Source: Phycisphaerales bacterium (GTDB lineage: Bacteria; Planctomycetota; Phycisphaerae; Phycisphaerales; SM1A02). From it: DNA of 64,000 nucleotides. The position numbers and the translations under genes were made by a program. Below the pieces are notes generated by a model that saw only the letters and a list, made by a program, of their open reading frames with translations, was not told where the DNA came from and ran no database searches. The first letter of the stretch is position 1, and every line of letters starts with the position of its first letter. The DNA lies in NCBI GenBank assembly GCA_014238205.1, contig JABABM010000001.1, forward strand, positions 62,001 through 126,000. Reading direction: 5' to 3'. Below, piece by piece: positions 26,677-35,166 of the stretch.

Positions 26677-28041
26677 ATGCCGCAAGGTGGATCCGATTTC
26701 TCAAGCAGTCAAATGCAGAACCAGGCCCGTGCCAAGGCACTCCCGGAGGGTCCCGGGGTCTACCTGTTCAAGGATGTGGCAGGCCATGTCCTCTACGTGG
26801 GGAAGGCCAACTCCCTGCGATCTCGAGTCTGTTCCTACTTTACGTCTTCCACGGATCTGGGGCCTCGCAAGCAGCCGATGCTGGAACTCGTTGACGAAAT
26901 AGAGGTCATCGAGACCGAGGGTGAGTGGGATGCACTGCTGCTCGAATCGCGACTCATCAAGGACACGAGGCCTCGATTCAACGTGCTGCTGAAGGACGAC
27001 AAGACCTACCCCTACCTGGTTGTAACGACGCGAGAAGAGTTCCCCGCGGTGTACGTGACGCGTGTCCCCGCAGACCATCCCGGGGCCCGGGTTTTCGGAC
27101 CCTTTACTTCAACAGGAGCGCTTCGTGAAGCCATGCAACTCCTGCAGCAGATCTTCCGTTTCAGAACCTGCCACCTGGACATCAAACAAGGGGATCCGGT
27201 CAACAGGCATTTTCGCCCATGCCTCCTCCACGCCATTGACATGTGTACGGCCCCGTGCGCAGATCGCATAACTCCGGAAGAGTACGGTCGAGACATCACG
27301 CGTTTCATCCGCTTCATCGGTACGCAGCGGACGAATGTCCTGGATGAACTTCGCCTGGAAATGAACACGGCTTCGCAAGAGCGTGAGTACGAGAAGGCCG
27401 CATCGCTTCGTGACCAGTTGTCCGCCATCGAAAAACTCTCTGAACGGGAAACGCGGAGGCGGGGGGAAGGCGCTGCCTGGCAGCCGGAGGTGACTGTCTT
27501 TGCAACTGATCCTGCATCTTCGTTGCGATCACTTCAGAAGGTTCTTCAGCTCGACGATCCAGTGCGATGCATGGAAGCCATCGACATTGCACACCTCGGT
27601 GGCCGCGAGACGGTCGGCGCAAAGGTCTGTTTCATCGACGGGCGACCATGGCGGGATGGCTATCGCCGATACAAGATCAGGACGGCGGCGAATGACGACT
27701 ACCAGGCAATGCGTGAGGTCGTATCCCGAAGATATCGTGAAGCGGGGCAGGGCCATGAGCTGTACCCCGATGTCATTCTCATCGATGGGGGCCGTGGCCA
27801 ACTCAATGCGGCCCTTGAGATCTTTGCTGGACTGGAAGTACAGCCTCCGAGGGTTGTCGCTCTTGCCAAGCAGGAGGAGGTCCTGTTCATCGATGGAATC
27901 GATGAACCCCTGAAACTCAGTCGTCATCATGCCGGTCTTCGACTCTGCCAGGCGATTCGTGATGAGGCGCATCGGTTCGCACAGCAGTACCACCACCTGC
28001 TCCGTTCGAAGAAGATCAGCGAAGGCACAACCGGGGCATGA
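26677..28041 (+). CDS. uvrC: UvrC-like excinuclease subunit lacking the C-terminal HhH domain
   Basis: UvrC makes the dual incisions of nucleotide excision repair. This 454-residue protein has the N-terminal GIY-YIG nuclease (GPGVYLFKDVAG, LYVGKANSLRSRV, and Glu in DALLLESRLIKD). Next come the four cysteines associated with an iron-sulfur cluster (CHLDIKQ, RPCLLHAIDMCTAPC), a UVR motif (EREYEKAASLRDQLSAIEKL), and the RNase H-like nuclease. That nuclease keeps its acidic and His residues in AIDIAHLGGRE, VILIDGGRGQLNAA and RDEAHRFAQQYH. It stops soon after this point, whereas typical UvrC (about 600 residues) continues into tandem helix-hairpin-helix motifs. The stop overlaps the next gene by 4 bases, so this looks like a natural end rather than a frameshift. 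Confidence 0.9.
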   Translation: MPQGGSDFSSSQMQNQARAKALPEGPGVYLFKDVAGHVLYVGKANSLRSRVCSYFTSSTDLGPRKQPMLELVDEIEVIETEGEWDALLLESRLIKDTRPRFNVLLKDDKTYPYLVVTTREEFPAVYVTRVPADHPGARVFGPFTSTGALREAMQLLQQIFRFRTCHLDIKQGDPVNRHFRPCLLHAIDMCTAPCADRITPEEYGRDITRFIRFIGTQRTNVLDELRLEMNTASQEREYEKAASLRDQLSAIEKLSERETRRRGEGAAWQPEVTVFATDPASSLRSLQKVLQLDDPVRCMEAIDIAHLGGRETVGAKVCFIDGRPWRDGYRRYKIRTAANDDYQAMREVVSRRYREAGQGHELYPDVILIDGGRGQLNAALEIFAGLEVQPPRVVALAKQEEVLFIDGIDEPLKLSRHHAGLRLCQAIRDEAHRFAQQYHHLLRSKKISEGTTGA

Positions 28042-28328
28042 GTCTTCATATCACCCAGGACGGTCCTGATGTGCTCTTGTCGATCAAGGTGGTTCCCGGT
28101 GCTTCCGGAGATTCGATATCCGGAGTGCTCGGCAGCAGATTGAAGCTTCGAGTGAGTGCACCTCCCGAGGGAGGGAAGGCCAACCGTGGAGTCGAGCGCC
28201 TGCTGGAGGAACTGCTTGATGCACATGGCCGGGTCGAGGTGGAGTCCGGGCATGGATCTGCGAAGAAGACGGTACGAATCAAGGGTGCCGAAATCGATCC
28301 GGTTCGAAAGGCCCTGGTTGCCGAGTAG
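28038..28328 (+). CDS. DUF167/YggU family protein
   Basis: This 96-residue protein matches the DUF167 (YggU) family: ISIKV-like strand LLSIKVVPGASGD, then LKLRVSAPPEGGKANRGVERL, and the closing SGHGSAKKTVRIKG. The family is widespread and small, and its function is not established. Its start overlaps the uvrC stop by 4 bases, so it is probably co-translated. It converges on ftsH with only 2 bases between the stops. Confidence 0.92.
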   Translation: MSLHITQDGPDVLLSIKVVPGASGDSISGVLGSRLKLRVSAPPEGGKANRGVERLLEELLDAHGRVEVESGHGSAKKTVRIKGAEIDPVRKALVAE

Positions 28329-28330
28329 TA

Positions 28331-30391
28331 CTATGCGGGAGCCGGGAGCATTCCACCAGCTTCGTCTGTTCGATCTTCGACATCAGTCGATGTCGAAGTT
28401 GCCGGAGGTTTCGTCGACTCGGACTCGAGAAGATCCGCGACCGTGGGTCGATCCAGGGTGCGTCCCTCCATGAGCAGAGTGACTTCATCGCCCTGGAGCG
28501 TTTCGTACTTGAGAAGCGCCTCGGCGATGGCTTTGACCTTCGGCCAGTGTTCCTCGAGGATCTGGCGGGTCTCCGAGTACGCCTCGTCGATGAATCGCTT
28601 GATCTCTTCGTCGATGATACGTGCCGTGTCCTGCGAATAGTCCTTTTCAGAAAGGAACATCTCCTGGCTGTCTTCGCCGGAGTAGCGGACGAATCCAAGT
28701 CGATCGGACATGCCCCATTCAAGAACCATGTGCCGTGCATAGTTGGTCACCATCTGGATGTCCATCGCAGCACCGGATGAGATGTCTTCGGTCTTTCGTT
28801 CCTCCGCGATGCGACCTCCGCAGAGCACCCGCATCGTGGCTGAGAGGTAGCGCATGCTGTATCCATACCTGTCACGTTCCGGAAGGCTGAAGGTAGCACC
28901 CATCGCCTGTCCACGCGGGATGATCGTCACCTTGTGTACCGGGTCCGCATCCTCAAGGAGTGCCTGGACGGCGGCATGGCCTGCTTCGTGGTAGGCGGTG
29001 GCAACTCGCTCCTGTTCCTCCACTTTTCGACTCTTCCTTGCGCGGCCGAATCGGATCTTGTCCCGGGCTTCCTCGAGGTCATGCTGTTCGATGAAGTCCT
29101 TGTTTTCGAGGGTCGCCAGAATCGCAGCCTCGTTGATGAGGGCGGCCAGGTCGGCGCCGGAGAACATCGGTGTCCCCCGGGCTGAACGCTCAAGGTCGAC
29201 ATCCTCGCCCATCTTGACATTCCGTCCATGAACTTCGAGGATCATCTTTCGACCTTCCAGATCAGGCAGTGTGACCTGGACCTGGCGATCGAATCGACCG
29301 GGTCTGGTCAATGCAGGGTCAAGCACATCGGCGCGGTTCGTTGCCGCGATGACGATGACCTGGTCTGTCTGCTCGAAACCATCCATCTCCACGAGGATGG
29401 CATTCAGAGTCTGTTCCCGCTCATCATGTCCGCCGCTGCTGAATCCACCGCCCCTGCGTCGACCAACGGCATCGATCTCGTCGAGGAAGATGATGCAGGG
29501 GGAGTTTTCCTTGGCCTGTTTGAAGAGATCTCGCACACGGCTTGCGCCGACACCGACGAACATCTCTACGAAGTCTGAACCTGAGATCGAGAAGAAGGGA
29601 GCATCCGCTTCACCTGCAATGGCCTTTGCCAGCAGTGTCTTGCCACATCCGGGAGGTCCTACGAGAAGAACGCCCCGTGGAATGCGACCACCAAGCCGTT
29701 GAAACTTCTTCGGGCTCTTGAGGAACTCGACGATCTCGAGAACTTCATCCTTTGCTTCATCGATGCCGGCGACATCGGTGAAGCGGACCGTCGAGGCGTC
29801 CTTCGTTGACAGTCGATGCTTCGACTTTCCGAAGTTGCCGAGCATGCCGCCTGGTCCGCCACCGGCGCCCCGCATCGACCGGGCGATCAGGAACCAGATG
29901 AAGAGGACGATCAGGAGAAACGGTCCGATTGTGACGAGCAGTTGGAGCCAGATGGACTGGCCGGTACTGGCTTCATGATCAACCCCGAGTGCATCGAGTT
30001 GTTCGAGGTAGTAGCCTCGTTCGCCCGAGTCGATCTTGACGTAGACGGGCGCAGGTTCGCTTGTGTTGTTGAGTGCCGGATCGTGCGCACGGATCATCGC
30101 GACAATCCGGTCATTCTGCACGACCACGGGCATGGGGTTGCCGGGAGAAGATTCCGCCAGCTTTCCGCCATCAGGGTTGATGAGCACCTTGAAGTTCTGC
30201 CAACCCTTGACTTCCTTGCCGGAGGGGGAGTTGTTCAGGAGTGCAAAGAAGATCAGCAGTACACCGAGGATGAGGACCCAGCTCATGAGTCCACGCCCAA
30301 GCTTGCCCTGCGGGGGAGTTCCCTTGTTCGGATCCTGCTGGCCCGGCTTGTTCTGTTGATCCCCGCCTGGGGGTGGCTGCTCGTTTGACAT
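28331..30391 (-). CDS. ftsH: ATP-dependent zinc metalloprotease FtsH
   Basis: FtsH is a membrane-anchored AAA+ protease that degrades misfolded membrane proteins and regulators. From the ATG at 30391 it is 686 residues; an upstream frame start at 30463 would add 24 basic residues with no family match. The N-terminus is Pro/Gln/Gly-rich for about 35 residues, then comes the first membrane helix ([18 protein letters not shown]), a periplasmic domain, and a second helix ([19 protein letters not shown]). The AAA domain shows [21 protein letters not shown] and the second region of homology [20 protein letters not shown]. The zinc protease site HEAGH is in [12 protein letters not shown]. Length and order are normal for the family. 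Confidence 0.97.
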   Translation of the reverse strand: MSNEQPPPGGDQQNKPGQQDPNKGTPPQGKLGRGLMSWVLILGVLLIFFALLNNSPSGKEVKGWQNFKVLINPDGGKLAESSPGNPMPVVVQNDRIVAMIRAHDPALNNTSEPAPVYVKIDSGERGYYLEQLDALGVDHEASTGQSIWLQLLVTIGPFLLIVLFIWFLIARSMRGAGGGPGGMLGNFGKSKHRLSTKDASTVRFTDVAGIDEAKDEVLEIVEFLKSPKKFQRLGGRIPRGVLLVGPPGCGKTLLAKAIAGEADAPFFSISGSDFVEMFVGVGASRVRDLFKQAKENSPCIIFLDEIDAVGRRRGGGFSSGGHDEREQTLNAILVEMDGFEQTDQVIVIAATNRADVLDPALTRPGRFDRQVQVTLPDLEGRKMILEVHGRNVKMGEDVDLERSARGTPMFSGADLAALINEAAILATLENKDFIEQHDLEEARDKIRFGRARKSRKVEEQERVATAYHEAGHAAVQALLEDADPVHKVTIIPRGQAMGATFSLPERDRYGYSMRYLSATMRVLCGGRIAEERKTEDISSGAAMDIQMVTNYARHMVLEWGMSDRLGFVRYSGEDSQEMFLSEKDYSQDTARIIDEEIKRFIDEAYSETRQILEEHWPKVKAIAEALLKYETLQGDEVTLLMEGRTLDRPTVADLLESESTKPPATSTSTDVEDRTDEAGGMLPAPA

Positions 30392-30491
30392 GTTCGTATG
30401 TCCCCGGTTGACCCGGTGTACCCGGGCTCTTCTCTTCGTACGTTCCTCGGAACCGGTGCTCATCGGTCCAGCACCGGAACCTCACCATTCT

Positions 30492-30507
30492 AGGCCACCA
30501 GTGGCCT
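30492..30507 (-). terminator. Short hairpin downstream of the LptE-like gene
   Basis: Six-bp perfect arms (30492-30497 and 30502-30507) with a 4-nt loop lie 30 bases after the LptE-like stop and upstream of ftsH. There is no U-run, so termination is only suggested by position. Confidence 0.35.
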
Positions 30508-30536
30508 GAAATCGATGTCCTCGGTCTGCCGGGTGT

Positions 30537-31055
30537 CTACCAGGCCGACTGTAGCTCATCGACCACATCGGTCGCCAACTGCTGTACGACCTCGAATTCA
30601 CCTAGTTCGATGACTTCGCTGGATGGTGTAGTAGGTACGAATAGGCCACCACCCTCGAATTTCAGCCTTTCAACGATGGTTCGGTCCGTTTCGAGGTTCG
30701 TCCAGTTGAAATCAATCGTCACACCAACCACGACTTCCTCATCGAGATTGCTGCTGCCACGGTTCTGGGAAAGGCTGGTCAGCTCGACATTCACGATCCT
30801 GCCGGTGAGAAGGGTCTCCGCGTTCATCTCATTCGTGACTTTATAGGGCGTACGTGATTCGATGGTCGCCACAAGGGCCTTCGTGAGCAGGAATCCGATC
30901 TGCCTGTAATGGGTTTCGTTCTCGAATGTATTCACGGCAATGGTCGTGTACTGGGTCGGGTACGCGGACTTCGTTGACCAGCCTTGTCGAGGATCATCCG
31001 AACAACTGACAAGAATCGCCGAGGCAATCATCAGGATGAGCGCGATCCTGTTCAT
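30537..31055 (-). CDS. LptE-like LPS-assembly lipoprotein
   Basis: This 172-residue lipoprotein has a signal peptide ending ILVSCS (lipobox). The sequence YTTIAVNTFENETHYRQIGF followed by LLTKALVATIESRTPYKV and ETLLTGRIVNVELTSLSQN matches the LptE-like family. In Gram-negative bacteria LptE plugs the LptD barrel that places lipopolysaccharide in the outer membrane. Planctomycetes carry related proteins, consistent with a diderm envelope. It overlaps the upstream BamD-like gene by 4 bases, so two outer-membrane biogenesis factors are translated together. Family assignment is by pattern and somewhat distant. Confidence 0.8.
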   Translation of the reverse strand: MNRIALILMIASAILVSCSDDPRQGWSTKSAYPTQYTTIAVNTFENETHYRQIGFLLTKALVATIESRTPYKVTNEMNAETLLTGRIVNVELTSLSQNRGSSNLDEEVVVGVTIDFNWTNLETDRTIVERLKFEGGGLFVPTTPSSEVIELGEFEVVQQLATDVVDELQSAW

Positions 31056-32137
31056 GATTCCTCCTCCTGCTCGTCTTCAGCCGACCCATCCTGCACGCCG
31101 AGGATCGCGTGACGAAGGAGTGCGTAGTTCGGTGTCTTCTCAAGTACATGTTCCGGAAGCCGGGGAAGAATCGACGGTATCAACTCCAGTGCTCGGACAC
31201 ATGATCCTGTCTCCGGATATCGTTCAACCAGTCGTCGAATACACAGTTCCGCTCCGATCGGATCGGCGACGACGAGGTACCAGTTCGCCGTCGAGAGAAG
31301 TTTCTCAGCTTCCGATTCCTCGATCCTGGTCAGCAGGGCGCTGGCCCCGAGCCGTTCGGCTTCCGCAGGCTGTGATGCAATCAACTGGAGCAGTTCGATC
31401 TTGGCTTCGATGAGACCGACCACGTCGAACTCCGGTCCCTTGAATGTCGCCAGGTTCGTGTAGATCAGCCGCCGCCTCGCCATGTCGAGGTAGGGAGATT
31501 TTGGATACTTCTTGATGAAGATCGCATACATGTCGGCAGCGAGGGCCATCCGCCGTTGGCGGAAATAGAGATCCCCCGGCTCCATCCCGGACATCTCGGC
31601 GAGTTGACTTCCCGGCATTCGTTCCTGGATCCGGATGAACAGTTCCTCGGCTTCATCTTCAGCGTTGGCAAATCGTATTCCCCAGAGTTTTCTTCTCTTC
31701 CCATGGGCGTATTCCACGGCAATCTGGAACTCGCGTGCGCATGCCTGGGCGAAGACCGGGCTTGAGGGCCACCGCCGTACGATGTACTCGTACTCGTAGA
31801 GCGCCTCGTACTCGTCATTGAGTGCCACCAGGGAGTCCGCCTTGATCATCATCGCTTCGTCGAGCATCTCCGAATTCGGGTTCCGCTCGATCCATCGTTC
31901 GGAGAGGTTCAAGGCCCGGTCGGCCCGCCCCTCGGCAAGCAGTTTTCGAATCTGCCCCAGTTGCCCTGCAAGCGAACCTGGTTCCGGACTGTGCTCCAGC
32001 GTCCATTCGTCGTGTGAATCCAGTTCATAGGATTCCTGCGCCTGGATCGAGTCGACGCCCCAGAACAGGAGCAGCGTGAGGCAGGCTGCCCCGGAGAAAG
32101 GGGAGTTCCATCGGCGGGACGAGTGGCGGGGCATCAT
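31052..32137 (-). CDS. BamD-like tetratricopeptide outer-membrane assembly protein
   Basis: This 361-residue exported protein has a signal peptide ending near SIQAQE. It then shows tetratricopeptide-type repeats: ALNLSERWIERNPNSEMLDE, ALYEYEYIVRRWPSSPVFAQ, and AADMYAIFIKKYPKSPYLDM with ARRRLIYTNLA. The pattern 'Y..fi..yP.Sp....A' is typical of BamD/YfiO proteins of the beta-barrel assembly machine. It lacks an obvious lipobox (the last signal residues are DSIQAQ), unlike classic BamD lipoproteins. Its stop overlaps the start of the LptE-like gene. The BamD assignment is probable but other TPR outer-membrane factors are possible. Confidence 0.75.
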   Translation of the reverse strand: MMPRHSSRRWNSPFSGAACLTLLLFWGVDSIQAQESYELDSHDEWTLEHSPEPGSLAGQLGQIRKLLAEGRADRALNLSERWIERNPNSEMLDEAMMIKADSLVALNDEYEALYEYEYIVRRWPSSPVFAQACAREFQIAVEYAHGKRRKLWGIRFANAEDEAEELFIRIQERMPGSQLAEMSGMEPGDLYFRQRRMALAADMYAIFIKKYPKSPYLDMARRRLIYTNLATFKGPEFDVVGLIEAKIELLQLIASQPAEAERLGASALLTRIEESEAEKLLSTANWYLVVADPIGAELCIRRLVERYPETGSCVRALELIPSILPRLPEHVLEKTPNYALLRHAILGVQDGSAEDEQEEES

Positions 32138-32570
32138 GGCTACATGGTACGGGAAGGCAGGAAATCACGGCCCGTTGACCACCTTGCAAGGGGGCTGACA
32201 TGCATCCTGGGGTCGAAGCGCAAAAAACGACATTCGAGGAATCTCCCGGCATCGACCGATGACAGCGGTGCCCTGCCTCGTCAATGGGAGGTGGGGGTTG
32301 CGCGCCGGTGCATTCCGCGTTGGGCATGGAGGCCCTCCAACCGGCTGCGCAGTGTTTGCGCATCATGCGCCCCGGAGCCATGGATGGCCAGTGACAGTCG
32401 GAAGACTGAACATCATGGATACGGATCTCGCGGGACATGCAGCAGGGCTGCATGTCCTGATCGACCAGGCATGAAAGGTCGGCCCGGGTTGGTATCCGGC
32501 CGCAGTTGAGAGTCAAGGGGACAGGATGTCCCGCCGGTCAAGGATGGATCGGATACGCCAGGAAGGCGAC
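32138..32570. other. Intergenic region upstream of fliO, with a strong hairpin
   Basis: This stretch separates the divergent BamD-like and fliO genes and should hold both promoters. I find no convincing gene. A perfect 11-bp inverted repeat with a 3-nt loop is present (32433-32443 with 32447-32457). A smaller 6-bp TGCGCA repeat also lies near 32350-32370. Short reading frames here have no family match or ribosome site. If fliO starts at 32526 instead of 32571 the last 45 bases are coding. Confidence 0.5.
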
Positions 32571-33203
32571 ATGCGTTTGACGGGAACAGCTCCATCGAGG
32601 GTGACGGCAGCGGTCTTGCCTGCCCTGCTCCTGCTGTGTTCAGCTACGGTTGCGGACTCGACTGCCGGGACTGTTTCCGGTTCGAACGAAGGCATGCCGC
32701 TTGGTGTTTCCAACGGTCTCTTCAGCGGGCGACCGGTTGTCGACGGGGCCTCGTCAATGTCGATGTTCAATGGAGGAGGCAGCGAAATCATTCGCGTGCT
32801 CCTGGCACTTGGAGTCGTCATCGGCCTGCTCCTCCTGGTTCGATGGTGCATTCGACGTGGGAGTGGTCTTCTTCCCGGAACGAGCAGGCCACAGGGTCTG
32901 CTGAAGGTGCATGCCAGGTACCCGATGGGCAGGGGACACCACCTGGTTCTGCTGCAGGTTGGAAACAGGATGTTGCTTGTGCACCAGTCTGCAGGTCGGA
33001 TGCAGACACTGACGGAATTCAGCGATGTCCAGGAACTCTCGGAACTGCACGATTGCCTTGAAGAGGCAGGGCGAGGATTGACTGCAACCGGAAAGCCCAC
33101 GCGAAACATGCCTCAGCAGCACGAAGGTGGTGTTGTCGACCTTACTTCATCTCGCCGCGTTCCAGGTTGGCGACGCCTTGTCGGCTGGAGGCCGGTTTCA
33201 TGA
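32571..33203 (+). CDS. fliO: Flagellar biosynthesis protein FliO
   Basis: FliO helps assemble FliP in the flagellar type III export gate. The protein has an N-terminal signal-like segment (VTAAVLPALLLLCSATVA) and one membrane helix (IIRVLLALGVVIGLLLLVRW). After these comes the cytoplasmic FliO domain with LLKVHARYPMGRGHHLVLLQ and VGNRMLLVHQSAG. I chose the ATG at 32571, preceded by GGAAGG and followed by the signal segment; an ATG at 32526 preceded by AGGGGACAGG would add 15 residues. The gene ends by overlapping fliP (ATGA). FliO is poorly conserved, so the call leans on context as well as pattern. Confidence 0.85.
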   Translation: MRLTGTAPSRVTAAVLPALLLLCSATVADSTAGTVSGSNEGMPLGVSNGLFSGRPVVDGASSMSMFNGGGSEIIRVLLALGVVIGLLLLVRWCIRRGSGLLPGTSRPQGLLKVHARYPMGRGHHLVLLQVGNRMLLVHQSAGRMQTLTEFSDVQELSELHDCLEEAGRGLTATGKPTRNMPQQHEGGVVDLTSSRRVPGWRRLVGWRPVS

Positions 33204-34069
33204 GCTGCCTGCGACGCAACTCGACCTGCCTGGTCATCATCTGCATGACAACCCTGGGCATTGCCTGCCAGGCAGGGGCTGCCCCGGTGGAGCCGGGCAT
33301 CGAGGTTCTGAATCCGATCGAGATTCTCGAAGAGGTATCAGAATCGATCCCTGGAATGGATGGTGGACTGAGTTCGACCATGAACATCATCCTGCTCCTG
33401 ACCGTGTTGAGCATTGCCCCGTCGATTCTCATTCTCTGCACGTGTTTCACCCGGATCGTGATCGTCCTTGGACTGCTCAAGCAGGCACTGGGTACGCAGA
33501 ACCTGCCCCCGAGCCAGGTCATCATCGGGTTGAGCCTCTTCATCACGCTCGCCGTCATGGCCCCGACGCTTTCGGCCATGTACGAACGGGGGATCGGTCC
33601 CTACCTGGATGGTGAGGAAGAAAGCTACGAGGTGGCCTGGGATGAGACGAAGCAGCCCTTGCGGGATTTCATGTTCGCCCAGATCGAGGCGACCGGAAAC
33701 TGGTCCGGTGTCTACATGATGTTGAACTACAGGGGAATCGATACATCCGATCCATCGACCCTGGTTCGCAGTGATGTCGATCTTCTCACGCTCATCCCCG
33801 CCTACGTTCTGAGCGAGTTGAAGGTCGCCTTCCTGATCGGGTTCCGGATCTACCTGCCCTTCCTGGTCATCGATCTGATCATCGCAAGCATGCTTGTTTC
33901 GATGGGCATGCTCATGCTCCCGCCCGTCCTGATCTCACTGCCATTCAAGCTCCTGCTCTTCGTTCTCGTCGATGGATGGCAGCTGGTTACAGGCTCACTT
34001 GTTTCCTCCGTCATGCAGCCGGAGGTGATGCCCCTGGCGGCGGGCATCGTTGCAGGGGGAGGCCCGTAG
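33200..34069 (+). CDS. fliP: Flagellar export gate protein FliP
   Basis: FliP forms the pentameric core of the flagellar export gate. The ATG at 33200 overlaps the fliO stop and gives 289 residues with a cleavable N-terminal signal, as in other FliPs. Diagnostic stretches are SIAPSILILCTCFTRIVIVL, GLLKQALGTQNLPPSQVIIG, LTLIPAYVLSELKVAFLIGF and the MLMLPPVLISLPFKLLLFVL helix. The central loop (about 130-190) is the expected soluble segment. Length and order match the family. It is part of the fliO-fliP-fliQ-fliR-flhB-flhA unit. Confidence 0.97.
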   Translation: MSCLRRNSTCLVIICMTTLGIACQAGAAPVEPGIEVLNPIEILEEVSESIPGMDGGLSSTMNIILLLTVLSIAPSILILCTCFTRIVIVLGLLKQALGTQNLPPSQVIIGLSLFITLAVMAPTLSAMYERGIGPYLDGEEESYEVAWDETKQPLRDFMFAQIEATGNWSGVYMMLNYRGIDTSDPSTLVRSDVDLLTLIPAYVLSELKVAFLIGFRIYLPFLVIDLIIASMLVSMGMLMLPPVLISLPFKLLLFVLVDGWQLVTGSLVSSVMQPEVMPLAAGIVAGGGP

Positions 34070-34106
34070 TGCGCCATGCTCGAACTGAAACCGCGTGGAG
34101 GTGTGC

Positions 34107-34358
34107 ATGACTGCCGAAGGCATCGATGCCATTCGTCTTGCCCTGATGTACACGTTGCTGCTGTCTGCACCGATCCTGGGTGCGGGCCTGCTCGTGGGCC
34201 TGCTCGTCAGTCTCATCCAGGCCGTTACGCAGATCCAGGAGCAGACGCTGAGTTTCGTTCCCAAGATCGTCGCGATGCTGCTTGTCTCCATCGTGCTGCT
34301 TTCCTGGTTGATGGCAAAGCTTGCTGACTTCGCCGTGGAGATGTTCACCGCCTTCTGA
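34107..34358 (+). CDS. fliQ: Flagellar export gate protein FliQ
   Basis: FliQ is an 83-residue membrane protein of two helices that wraps the FliP core. The ATG at 34107 follows a good GGAGGTG ribosome site. The sequence MTAEGIDAIRLALMYTLLLS, then LVGLLVSLIQAVTQIQEQTL and SFVPKIVAMLLVSIVLLSWL is a close family match, including the conserved QIQEQTL loop. It sits 37 bases after fliP and is followed closely by fliR. Confidence 0.97.
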   Translation: MTAEGIDAIRLALMYTLLLSAPILGAGLLVGLLVSLIQAVTQIQEQTLSFVPKIVAMLLVSIVLLSWLMAKLADFAVEMFTAF

Positions 34359-34374
34359 CCCATGTGCACTTCCC

Positions 34375-35154
34375 ATGAACACAATCCTTGTCCACCTGCC
34401 CGCAGCTCTCCTCGTCATCCTCCGGATTGGCGGACTGATGGTTTTTGCTCCAGTCCTCAGCTCGAAGGTCGTCCCGGTACGACTTCGCATCGTGCTGACG
34501 CTTGTCCTGGGCGTATCGATGTACCCGATCCTGCTGGGCATCGGTGCAGTTTCAACCGAGGGCCTGTCACTCGAACCTGGGACATTCCTGCCATTGGCGG
34601 TTCGGGAAGTCTTCATCGGGATGGTGATCGGCCTGGTCGCTTCGCTGCCACTGGTCGCCCTGCAGATGGGTGGCCTGCTGATGGGCCAGCAGATGGGTCT
34701 TGGCTTTGCAACGCTCTACGACCCTGCGATGGACGACCAGGGGGATGTGCTCGGGCGATTGTTCTTCTTCCTGGCGTTGGCATCGTTTCTCCTCGTCAAT
34801 GGCCACGAAGCCGTGGTGACTGCGGTTCTTCACAGTTTCGATCATGTTCCGGCCGGATCCTTCTCGGTGGATTCAGGTGTTCTGTCGCTGCTTTCTGGAA
34901 TGCTGCTCTCGGCAATGGAGGTGTCCCTCCGGATCGCCGTACCGGTGATCGCCATCATTTTCCTGATGAGCATCGCAATGGGATTCGTTTCCAGGACGGT
35001 TCCGCAGTTCAACATCCTGAGTCTTGGCTTTCCACTGAGGATCCTCGTGGGATTCACGGTCATGATTGCGGGGCTGGTCGTGATCGAGAACGTGGTGATG
35101 GAAGCCATCGACACTACGTTGAATGGGATCACCACATGGGTCGAAACACGATGA
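34375..35154 (+). CDS. fliR: Flagellar export gate protein FliR
   Basis: FliR is the single-copy component of the export gate, with six membrane helices. From the ATG at 34375, 16 bases after fliQ, the product is 259 residues. Typical regions are LVILRIGGLMVFAPVLSS, the conserved LALQMGGLLMGQQMGLGF with ATLYDPAMDDQGDVLG, and RTVPQFNILSLGFPLRILVG. The length is normal. It precedes flhB by 12 bases in the same operon. Confidence 0.97.
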   Translation: MNTILVHLPAALLVILRIGGLMVFAPVLSSKVVPVRLRIVLTLVLGVSMYPILLGIGAVSTEGLSLEPGTFLPLAVREVFIGMVIGLVASLPLVALQMGGLLMGQQMGLGFATLYDPAMDDQGDVLGRLFFFLALASFLLVNGHEAVVTAVLHSFDHVPAGSFSVDSGVLSLLSGMLLSAMEVSLRIAVPVIAIIFLMSIAMGFVSRTVPQFNILSLGFPLRILVGFTVMIAGLVVIENVVMEAIDTTLNGITTWVETR

Positions 35155-35166
35155 CTGGAGCTCCGC

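Noticed and set aside
32259-32474. 71-residue frame upstream of fliO
   Set aside because: It has no ribosome site, no family match and overlaps the strong hairpin; kept as non-coding.
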